Shown here: in pieces, positions 7,872 through 13,073 of the stretch
How the letters are laid out: every line of letters starts with the position of its first letter
Numbering within the stretch: the stretch's first letter is position 1
Assembly: GCA_046542305.1 (NCBI GenBank)
Contig: JBKHBQ010000051.1
Span: forward strand, 1-18,549
From: JBKHBQ01 sp046542305
GTDB lineage: Bacteria; Bacteroidota; Bacteroidia; Bacteroidales; 4484-276
Direction of reading: 5' to 3'
DNA: 18,549 bases
Notes under the pieces: generated by a model
Told to the model about the DNA's origin: nothing
What the model saw: only the letters and a program-made list of their open reading frames with translations
The model's database searches: none
Program-made: the position numbers and the translations under genes

Positions 7872-9227
7872 ATGGAGCAGAAGCATCACATCCTGGTCAT
7901 CGATGATGACGAATTTACCCTTAGCCTGCTGGTTACGGTACTCAGCCGTGCCGGCTACCGCGTCAGCAAAGCCGCCAGTGGCGAATCAGGATTATACACA
8001 CTCGAAAAAGAGGTTCCTGATCTTGTGGTAACCGATTATAAAATGCCCGGCATTTCCGGTCTGGAAGTGCTCAGGGAGATCACGCGCTCGCGGCCGGGGT
8101 TGCCGGTGATCATGCTTACGGGCCATGGCGATGTAAGTCTTACTATAAAAGCGATTCAGGCAGGGGCTTACGATTTCATCGAAAAACCCATTAAGAACTG
8201 GGAGTTGCTCGAATCGATCCAGAACGGCATCCGCGCCTCCATGCAGAGCCAGAGCCTGAGCAGCGTCATTGCGCCCCATGCCCGTAAAGCCATCGAGGAA
8301 AATCTGCTGGCCGGTAAAACGCCTGCCATGCGTGAAATATTCAAAAACATCGGCAGGATTTCGCTCAGCAATGTCAACGTGATGATTACCGGTGAAGCAG
8401 GTACGGGCAAAGAACAAATCGCACGGCTGATCCACTACAGCGGCATCAACCGCGACCATCCCTTTGTTACGGTAAATTGCCATTCGGCTGAAGAAAAGAT
8501 GCTGGAGCATGAATTGTTCGGCTATGCAAAAAATGCCCTGGAGGGAATCAGCGGCGAAAAAAAGGGTAAATTCGAAATGGTGGGAGAAGGAACCCTCTTC
8601 CTCAATGAATTCGCCCATTTAAGCGAGCGCATGCAGCACAAACTTCTGCGCGTCCTGCAAAACAATGAGTTTGAAAAACCCGGCGAAGAAAAGCCGCTGC
8701 CGCTAAAGCCACGAATCGTTGCAGCTACACAGGAAAATATCCATGAACTTGTAGCTGAGGGTACCTTCCTGGCTGAACTCTATTTCAGGTTAAATATCTT
8801 TACGCTTCATATTCCGCCACTCAGGGAGCGGCAGGAGGATATTCCGGAATTGGTCAGGATTTTGTTGCAAAAACTTAACCGGCGTCTCAACCGGCAGGTG
8901 TTGAAAATTGAAAACGGCGTGGAGGAAGTCCTCAAAAAATACCATTGGCCCGGAAACATCCGCGAACTCGAAAACATTCTTGTTCAGGCTATGATCCTCA
9001 CCCACGGCGATGTACTTGAGCTGAAGAGTCTTTCCATATCTCAGGATTCGCCCGTTAACCGCACCGAAGTTCCGGCAGAACTGGTCCCTCTGTCTGAGAT
9101 CGAAAAAGAACATATCCGCAAGGTACTCAACGCCGTAGGATGGAACAAGGTAGAAGCATCCAAAATCCTTCAAATTACCCGCCCTACGCTGAATACCAAA
9201 ATAAAAAAATACGGCCTGTCAGCATAA
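7872..9227 (+). CDS. NtrC-family response regulator with degenerate sigma-54 AAA+ domain
   Basis: A 451-residue cytosolic regulator. The receiver domain (about 5-122) is complete: D11/D12 acidic pocket, phospho-acceptor D55 in TDYKMPG, T83 and K105. The AAA+ domain (about 145-375) keeps Walker A GEAGTGKE (174-181), the PPLRER motif and sensor II R364 in WPGNIRELEN. However, the GAFTGA loop is replaced by NALEGI (221-226), Walker B reads LFLNEF instead of LFLDE (D to N at 245), sensor I is Q287 instead of N, and the first arginine of FRxDLYYRL is L300. The Fis-type helix-turn-helix is intact (about 409-451; KVEASKILQITRPTLNTKIKKYG). Loss of GAFTGA predicts loss of sigma-54 contact, as in known family members that act without sigma-54 (TyrR, some NtrC/HupR of Rhodobacter). 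It is in an operon with the PKD/T9SS gene. No histidine kinase gene is nearby. Targets are inferred from adjacent palindromes only. Confidence 0.92.
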   Translation: MEQKHHILVIDDDEFTLSLLVTVLSRAGYRVSKAASGESGLYTLEKEVPDLVVTDYKMPGISGLEVLREITRSRPGLPVIMLTGHGDVSLTIKAIQAGAYDFIEKPIKNWELLESIQNGIRASMQSQSLSSVIAPHARKAIEENLLAGKTPAMREIFKNIGRISLSNVNVMITGEAGTGKEQIARLIHYSGINRDHPFVTVNCHSAEEKMLEHELFGYAKNALEGISGEKKGKFEMVGEGTLFLNEFAHLSERMQHKLLRVLQNNEFEKPGEEKPLPLKPRIVAATQENIHELVAEGTFLAELYFRLNIFTLHIPPLRERQEDIPELVRILLQKLNRRLNRQVLKIENGVEEVLKKYHWPGNIRELENILVQAMILTHGDVLELKSLSISQDSPVNRTEVPAELVPLSEIEKEHIRKVLNAVGWNKVEASKILQITRPTLNTKIKKYGLSA

Positions 9228-9240
9228 GCCATCAGGAGAA

Positions 9241-9255
9241 GTAAATTTATTTTAC
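9241..9255. promoter_or_regulatory. Palindrome GTAAATTTATTTTAC (candidate operator, copy 2)
   Basis: An imperfect palindrome with 5-bp perfect outer arms GTAAA/TTTAC, 13 bases after the response regulator stop codon. The identical 15-base sequence recurs at 9357-9371. Confidence 0.4.
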
Positions 9256-9290
9256 ACCCAGATAGCCACTCCAACTTGCTTTCCATTTGC

Positions 9291-9321
9291 ATTTAAGATA
9301 TTTAGGTGGTTTTTCTTAAAT
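9291..9321. repeat. Inverted repeat ATTTAAGA / TCTTAAAT
   Basis: Perfect 8-bp arms (9291-9298 and 9314-9321) flank 15 bases in the regulator-to-pilin intergenic region. The stem is AT-only apart from one pair and lacks a T tract, so it is more likely a protein site or chance than a terminator. Besides this repeat, the stretch 9228-9415 holds the three palindromes and one candidate promoter. Confidence 0.3.
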
Positions 9322-9356
9322 CGCTGGATATATTTTTTCCCGCATTACTTGCGTTG

Positions 9357-9371
9357 GTAAATTTATTTTAC
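9357..9371. promoter_or_regulatory. Palindrome GTAAATTTATTTTAC (candidate operator, copy 3)
   Basis: An exact copy of the 15 bases at 9241-9255, offset by 116 bases. It directly abuts TATCTTTC (9372-9379), a one-mismatch match to the Bacteroidota -7 box TAnnTTTG, so a bound regulator would touch the promoter of the gene at 9416. Confidence 0.45.
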
Positions 9372-9379
9372 TATCTTTC
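9372..9379 (+). promoter_or_regulatory. Candidate -7 box TATCTTTC for the gene at 9416
   Basis: Seven of eight positions fit TAnnTTTG. CTTG at 9348-9351 lies 20 bases upstream as a possible -33 box. The distance to the GTG at 9416 would give a leader of about 30 bases. Confidence 0.35.
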
Positions 9380-9397
9380 CGACCGTATTGAAATAAT

Positions 9398-9411
9398 GTA
9401 AAATATTTTAC
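9398..9411. promoter_or_regulatory. Palindrome GTAAAATATTTTAC (candidate operator, copy 4)
   Basis: A perfect 14-bp palindrome that ends 4 bases before the GTG start at 9416, so it covers the ribosome-binding position. It fits the same GTAAA-N4/5-TTTAC pattern as the copies at 4832, 9241 and 9357. Confidence 0.45.
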
Positions 9412-9415
9412 CATC

Positions 9416-9850
9416 GTGCGGTTTTTTTTCAAAATATTGACCATCATTTTAGCAGGGATGTTTTTCCTTTCGGAAACAACACTAGCGCAATGTCGCGTAA
9501 CCGCACACGCGACAGCGGAAATTGTAGAGGCCATCCATGCACAGCCGAATACCAACTCTCATTTTCAAATTCAAAACAATTCGTACCCCACAATGAATTT
9601 GGGCGAAATCATGCTAAATGGCGGCAAATCCACCACATGCACCGTTATGATGTCTTTTGACGATCTCACCGGAGCCAATGGCAGCAGGGCGGCGTTCACC
9701 GCAAACAGCGAAGAATCCAACTTATCACTGAATCTCGACTCCAATGGTACCAAAAAAATTAAACTGGAAGCTGCAGCCGGAGAGGAAATTTTTACCAACG
9801 TCGATAAGCAGTATACAGGCGGGTATCAAATCACCTTTGTGTATAATTAG
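9416..9850 (+). CDS. Divergent DUF4402-like exported protein, predicted fibre subunit
   Basis: A 144-residue exported protein. The GTG start at 9416 is preferred because it gives a well-formed signal peptide MRFFFKILTIILAGMFFL...LAQ with charged N-region; the in-frame TTG at 9437 and ATG at 9458 would remove the charges. Cleavage before Gln25 leaves mature QCRVTAHATAEIVEAI. The Ala-rich AEIVE segment matches the N-terminus of the DUF4402 protein at 10952 (AFAEIVEVL), and the C-terminus YTGGYQITFVYN matches the terminal strand of the other subunits, including the penultimate Tyr. Gly 14 from the end is Lys here. C26 and C75 could form a disulfide. A lipoprotein is unlikely, since Gln precedes Cys. 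The middle lacks the usual DUF4402 core, so this is a divergent member, perhaps a tip or minor subunit. It is expressed separately from the gene at 10362 by spacing. Confidence 0.7.
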   Translation: MRFFFKILTIILAGMFFLSETTLAQCRVTAHATAEIVEAIHAQPNTNSHFQIQNNSYPTMNLGEIMLNGGKSTTCTVMMSFDDLTGANGSRAAFTANSEESNLSLNLDSNGTKKIKLEAAAGEEIFTNVDKQYTGGYQITFVYN

Positions 9851-9996
9851 GGTGTTTCTGTAACAATTGTGCCGAGATAGGATTCTTTTCCCAATATTGG
9901 AATTTTCCGCTCCGGCCAAAATATCTGAAAGGTTATTAACTGTTTTCGTGCATCTTACATTCTCTTAAAATCAGAAATATCGTTCACGGCTAGTAT

Positions 9997-10013
9997 ACAC
10001 CCCAGCAGGGTGT
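9997..10013. repeat. Hairpin ACACCC-CAGCA-GGGTGT
   Basis: A perfect 6-bp GC-containing stem with a 5-base loop, 147 bases after the stop of the gene at 9416. Only a short TTT follows, so it would be a weak terminator at best; its role is unclear. Confidence 0.35.
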
Positions 10014-10263
10014 GTTTAAAGAAACCAGCGGAAAAATTCTAATTTTCCTGACTATCCGATCAGCGCCACAATTACCCGTATGACGCTGTTTGATAGATTT
10101 TTAATGAGCAATTCTACAACGTGGATAGCGCTACACATTTCCTCAGGCGAACCTAAAAAGCGTTAAAAATTTCTATTAATGATCAATCGGTTCGGAAATG
10201 GCTATTTTTCTAAATGAGAGAGAAAAAAATCTATAGTAGTTTATCATATAAGCTTGGTTTTCT

Positions 10264-10290
10264 GTGCCTTTCGCGTTTTGGCACGCTTTT
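10264..10290 (+). terminator. Weak hairpin GTGCC/GGCAC with T tail in the pilin leader
   Basis: A 5-bp perfect stem (10264-10268 with 10280-10284) and an 11-base loop, followed by GCTTTT. It could be a weak terminator of upstream transcription or an attenuator in the leader of the gene at 10362. It overlaps the TTGGCACG element discussed as a sigma-54-like -24 box. Confidence 0.25.
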
Positions 10291-10361
10291 GAATAAATGA
10301 TTTGTTATGTAAAACAATCCAAAATTAATAATCAATTCAATTAAACAAAAAAATTAAAGTT

Positions 10362-10886
10362 ATGAAAAAATTAGTAGTTTTCTTCGCAGCGCTCTTCGTA
10401 ATGGTTATCGCAGTTCAGAATGTAAATGCACAGGTTAATCCTACTGCATCAGATGAAGCAGTAGCTAGTGCAACGATCATTGCTGAATTGGGAATAGCAA
10501 AAGTAGATGACCTTCTCTTTGGAAATATAATTGCGGATGCGGATGGCGGTACAGTAACAGTTTATGCAGATGGTACTGCAACATCATATGACGGAGTAAA
10601 CGCACCAACTGCTTTCGTTGGAACCGTACAACCGGCAACTTTCACTGTTACAGGTGCAATTGGCGCAACTTATAACATTTCGCTTCCTGCCGATGGCGTA
10701 GTATTAACGGATCCTGTTTCAACTGAAACTATGACTTTGTCTGCTTTCACATCTACACCAACTACGCCAAGCACATTAGCTGATCTAACTGAAACACTTA
10801 CTGTTGGAGCAACATTAAATGTTGGTGGCGGCCAGGAGCCTGGTACTTATACTGGAACTTTTGATGTAACTGTTCAATACAACTAA
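10362..10886 (+). CDS. DUF4402 protein, predicted major fibre subunit
   Basis: A 174-residue exported protein of the DUF4402 family. The signal peptide MKKLVVFFAALFVMVIAVQNVNA is cleaved before Gln24. The mature protein is all-beta and Cys-free. It has the family core LLFGNIIADADGGTVTVYADG, a central TFTVTGAIGATYNISLPADGVVLT, and LTVGATLNVGGGQEPGTYTGTFDVTVQYN split across the C-terminus. The last strand has Tyr penultimate and Gly 14 from the end, the chaperone-usher pilin signature. The gene is preceded by a long leader with an A-rich ribosome-binding region and followed by a strong terminator. Its codons are visibly more A/T-ending (gca, gta, act, gtt) than those of its neighbours, consistent with high expression. 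I infer it is the main structural subunit. DUF4402 itself has no defined biochemical role, so the pilus function rests on context and the C-terminal motif. Confidence 0.85.
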   Translation: MKKLVVFFAALFVMVIAVQNVNAQVNPTASDEAVASATIIAELGIAKVDDLLFGNIIADADGGTVTVYADGTATSYDGVNAPTAFVGTVQPATFTVTGAIGATYNISLPADGVVLTDPVSTETMTLSAFTSTPTTPSTLADLTETLTVGATLNVGGGQEPGTYTGTFDVTVQYN

Positions 10887-10906
10887 TAAATTTTTTTTTC
10901 AAAATG

Positions 10907-10936
10907 GGGCAATCGCTTAGCTGTTGCCCTTTTTTT
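10907..10936 (+). terminator. Strong intrinsic terminator after the main subunit gene
   Basis: Stem GGGCAA (10907-10912) with TTGCCC (10924-10929), loop of 11 bases containing a further GCTTAGC mini-stem, then seven T (10930-10936). It lies 20 bases after the stop at 10886 and before the ATG of the next gene at 10952. It would cap the transcript of the main subunit, with readthrough supplying less of the downstream products. Confidence 0.88.
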
Positions 10937-10951
10937 AATTTCTCTGTTCAT

Positions 10952-11464
10952 ATGCACAGGATAACCCTCATATCGCTATTATTACTGATGTTTACCATCG
11001 GGAATGCAAGTGCGCAATCCACAATCACTTCCGAGGCATTTGCAGAGATAGTGGAGGTACTTACCGCCACCGAAACCGACCAGTTGAATTTTGGCCGGTT
11101 TTCGACGGATGTAAGCGGTGGAGATATTATTATCAGTCCTGACGGGAACAGGACCATCCAGGGATCGATCATCGGGGTGGCCGGTGCCTATGGTCCCGGC
11201 GTTTTCCAGGTTACCGGCGCGCCGGAGGCATCCTTTACCGTACAGCTTCCCCAGGGGCCCGCGGTACTGATTCATCAGCAAACCAGCAAAACCATGCTGG
11301 TGGAGGATTGGATAACCGACCCTCCGCTTGAAAACGGACCGGTTACCCTGAGCAACGGCGAGCGTGTGATCAGCCTTGGGGCCACCTTAAATGTAGGGTC
11401 GTATGACGATAACCCGATAGGCATTTATTCGGGTACCTTTCAGCTTGTTTTTGCCTATAATTAG
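10952..11464 (+). CDS. DUF4402 protein, predicted second fibre subunit
   Basis: A 170-residue exported DUF4402 protein. The start at 10952 gives a clean signal peptide MHRITLISLLLLMFTIGNASA cleaved before Gln22. The in-frame ATG at 10904 lies at the foot of the upstream terminator and adds 16 unlikely residues. The mature N-terminus STITSEAFAEIVEVLTATE is followed by LNFGRFSTDVSGGDIIISPDG, then FQVTGAPEASFTVQLPQGPAVL, and SLGATLNVGSY before the final strand IGIYSGTFQLVFAYN. Penultimate Tyr and Gly 14 from the end are both present. It is separated from the major gene only by a terminator, so it may depend on readthrough. Less A/T-biased codons than the gene at 10362 suggest lower expression, as for an adaptor or minor subunit. 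Confidence 0.85.
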   Translation: MHRITLISLLLLMFTIGNASAQSTITSEAFAEIVEVLTATETDQLNFGRFSTDVSGGDIIISPDGNRTIQGSIIGVAGAYGPGVFQVTGAPEASFTVQLPQGPAVLIHQQTSKTMLVEDWITDPPLENGPVTLSNGERVISLGATLNVGSYDDNPIGIYSGTFQLVFAYN

Positions 11465-11537
11465 TTTCGCCTGTATTCCCGCTCCACCAAATAACGAAGA
11501 CATCAGCTTTTAACCCGCATTTATCCAAACACATTTC

Positions 11538-11570
11538 TTTCTGCCAAAAGAAAAATTGTTTGTATTTTTG
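11538..11570 (+). promoter_or_regulatory. Candidate promoter for the chaperone-usher genes
   Basis: TATTTTTG at 11563-11570 is an exact TAnnTTTG -7 match, with TTTC (one mismatch from TTTG) at 11538-11541, 21 bases upstream. The ATG at 11592 follows after an inferred leader of about 15 A-rich bases. This would drive the chaperone, third subunit and usher independently of the main subunit. Confidence 0.55.
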
Positions 11571-11591
11571 ATCAAACTAAACATCAAAAAA

Positions 11592-12467
11592 ATGAAACAG
11601 ATCAACACCAACACACGTCAGACAGGTTGTATGCGATTCCTGAAAAGTTTTCCCTACTTAATTTTGCTTCTTCTGATTTCGTTTCCGGAGTATATCAGTG
11701 CACAGGGGAATTTATTGGTAACACCCCGCCGGGTGGTTTTCGAAGGAAACCAGAGTTCACAGGAAATAAACCTCGCCAACACTGGTCAGGATTCGGCCAC
11801 TTATGCAATTTCGTTTGTTCAGTACCGGATGACCGACGACGGCCGTTTCGAGCAGATTGAAGAACCAGACCCGGGACAGAAATTTGCTGACAAAATGATT
11901 CGCTATTTCCCCCGTACCGTCAACCTTGGTCCCGGTGAAGCGCAAATGGTACGCATGCAACTGCGGCGGTCTTCCAATATTGAATCCGGGGAATACCGGT
12001 CGCACATGTATTTCAGGGCGGTGCCAAAAGAAACTGCACTTGGCGAGGAAGAACTGCTTGACGATACAACTACGATTGGTATCAGGCTCACGCCCATTTT
12101 CGGGATTACTATTCCGGTAATTGTCAGACAAGGCGACCCACAGGCAACAGTTACCATAGATCAGCTTAAGGTTGAACCGGTAAACGATTCCATTCACAAT
12201 CTGGAGATGGTTTTTATACGGAATGGCGAAAAATCAGTTTATGGTGATTTAACGGTGGAATATGTTTCTCCCGGAGGCGATGCCATTCCAGTAGGTATGG
12301 TGAGGGGAATTGCAGTGTACACACCCAATACCAGCCGGAAATTCCAAATGGATTTGGAAATACCTTCCTCCGTCAATCTGAAAGAAGGGGTGCTGGTGGT
12401 AAAATTTACCAATGCCGAAGAAACCGGCAAATCTATCCTGGCCGAAAAAACGCTCGTCCTCAACTAA
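11592..12467 (+). CDS. PapD-like periplasmic pilus chaperone
   Basis: A 291-residue exported protein. The signal peptide ends EYISA before Gln38; the start at 11592 sits after an A-rich leader, with ATG 11631 (a more compact signal) as the alternative. A TTG at 11556 lies before the -7 box and is rejected. The mature part begins GNLLVTPRRVVFEGNQSSQEINL, which lines up with the first strands of PapD/FimC (DRTRAVFDGSEKSMTL in PapD), so R46/R47 match the invariant cleft Arg8 that binds the subunit C-terminus. LGPGEAQMVRMQL matches the PapD LEPGAKSMVRL strand, and YRSHMYFRAVPKE matches ESLFYFNLREIPP. A second Ig-like domain (about 165-291) follows. The equivalent of PapD Lys112 is not obvious. 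It probably holds the DUF4402 subunits in the periplasm for the usher encoded two genes downstream. Confidence 0.85.
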   Translation: MKQINTNTRQTGCMRFLKSFPYLILLLLISFPEYISAQGNLLVTPRRVVFEGNQSSQEINLANTGQDSATYAISFVQYRMTDDGRFEQIEEPDPGQKFADKMIRYFPRTVNLGPGEAQMVRMQLRRSSNIESGEYRSHMYFRAVPKETALGEEELLDDTTTIGIRLTPIFGITIPVIVRQGDPQATVTIDQLKVEPVNDSIHNLEMVFIRNGEKSVYGDLTVEYVSPGGDAIPVGMVRGIAVYTPNTSRKFQMDLEIPSSVNLKEGVLVVKFTNAEETGKSILAEKTLVLN

Positions 12468-12473
12468 GCATTT

Positions 12474-12995
12474 GTGGTTTCCCAAATAATCAACATACCA
12501 ATTCTTAAAATCATCCTGTTGGCCTTCTGTCTCGTTGTAAACAGCAAAGGGTTCATAACAGCACAGAATACACCATTTCCCCCTCCTAACCAACTGCAGG
12601 TTTTCGGGGTTCAGGAGCTGAATTTCGGAGCTTTTTCCACGGGCCAAACCGGAGGTACCGTGGTTATTTCCCCCGAGGGATTTCGAACATCAACAGGATC
12701 GGTTATTTTAATGGGCGGCTATTTTAATCAGGCCATATTTGAAATCAAGCTGGTGCCCGGAAGGTTGATCCAGATTTTGATGGGGCCTCAAATTCAACTT
12801 ACGCGCATTGGCGGAGGTGGCAGCATGAACATGCAGGCGGGCCCTGCTGATCGCGGCGACAGCTTCGTAACCACTGCCGCCCACCCGTTTTTCAACACCG
12901 TGAAAGTTGGCGGTACACTATACGTCGGTTCGGGCGGCTCTAATCCTCCCGGAGAATACGAAGGTTTTTTCAATGTAACATTTATCCAGGAATGA
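12474..12995 (+). CDS. DUF4402-family protein, predicted atypical (terminal or anchor) subunit
   Basis: A 173-residue exported protein that starts at GTG 12474, only 6 bases after the chaperone stop, so translation is probably coupled. No ATG is available in the signal region. The signal peptide ends GFITA before Gln31, followed by a Pro-rich stretch (NTPFPPPNQ). The DUF4402 core LNFGAFSTGQTGGTVVISPEG is clear, as is TVKVGGTLYVGSGGSNPPGEY. The end GEYEGFFNVTFIQE keeps Gly 14 from the C-terminus and the alternating hydrophobic strand, but has Gln-Glu in place of the Tyr-Asn of the other three subunits. It is encoded between chaperone and usher. The altered C-terminal edge and its place in the operon suggest a specialised subunit (tip, terminator or usher-bound base); which one cannot be told from sequence. 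Confidence 0.8.
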   Translation: MVSQIINIPILKIILLAFCLVVNSKGFITAQNTPFPPPNQLQVFGVQELNFGAFSTGQTGGTVVISPEGFRTSTGSVILMGGYFNQAIFEIKLVPGRLIQILMGPQIQLTRIGGGGSMNMQAGPADRGDSFVTTAAHPFFNTVKVGGTLYVGSGGSNPPGEYEGFFNVTFIQE

Positions 12996-12998
12996 CAT

Positions 12999-13018
12999 GG
13001 TTAATTTGGCTATTAACC
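12999..13018. repeat. Inverted repeat GGTTAAT-ATTAACC
   Basis: Perfect 7-bp arms around a 6-base loop (TTGGCT) in the 78-base gap between the third subunit and the usher gene. No T tract follows, so it is not an intrinsic terminator. It could lower expression of the usher relative to the upstream genes, but this is speculative. Confidence 0.35.
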
Positions 13019-13073
13019 TTAGGTATAATACGGGTTTCGGTATTCACTCCCTGATCGTTTCTGAAGGATTGGA

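Larger units (their letters stand above)
9851..10361. other. 511-bp AT-rich intergenic region upstream of the main pilin-like gene
   Basis: I see no convincing gene here. Visible elements are the 10-bp palindrome CCAATATTGG (9891-9900), a hairpin ACACCC/GGGTGT (9997-10013) and a hairpin GTGCC/GGCAC (10264-10284). TAAGCTTG at 10249-10256 is one mismatch from the TAnnTTTG -7 box, and TTGGCACG at 10279-10285 plus the base before it resembles a sigma-54 -24 element. The last 40 bases are an A-rich leader (AAACAAAAAAATTAAAG) ending at the ATG at 10362. A 28-codon frame from ATG 10083 has no support. Confidence 0.5.

Noticed and set aside
8133..8143. Palindrome GTAAGTCTTAC resembling the operator motif
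   Set aside because: It is inside the receiver-domain coding sequence, explained by the DVSLTI codons, and differs in the arms.
9485..9495. Cys26 of the 9416 product as a lipoprotein attachment site
   Set aside because: The preceding residues LAQ do not fit a lipobox (Gln at -1); cleavage before Gln25 by signal peptidase I is more likely.
10083..10169. Small 28-codon frame in the 511-bp intergenic region
   Set aside because: No ribosome-binding signal, signal peptide, recognised motif or composition supports it.
10904..10951. ATG at 10904 as start of the second DUF4402 protein
   Set aside because: It lies at the base of the strong terminator; the ATG at 10952 begins a clean signal peptide.
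11556..11591. TTG start for the chaperone
   Set aside because: It precedes the TAnnTTTG box at 11563-11570, so it would not be transcribed from that promoter, and it adds residues before an already complete signal region.
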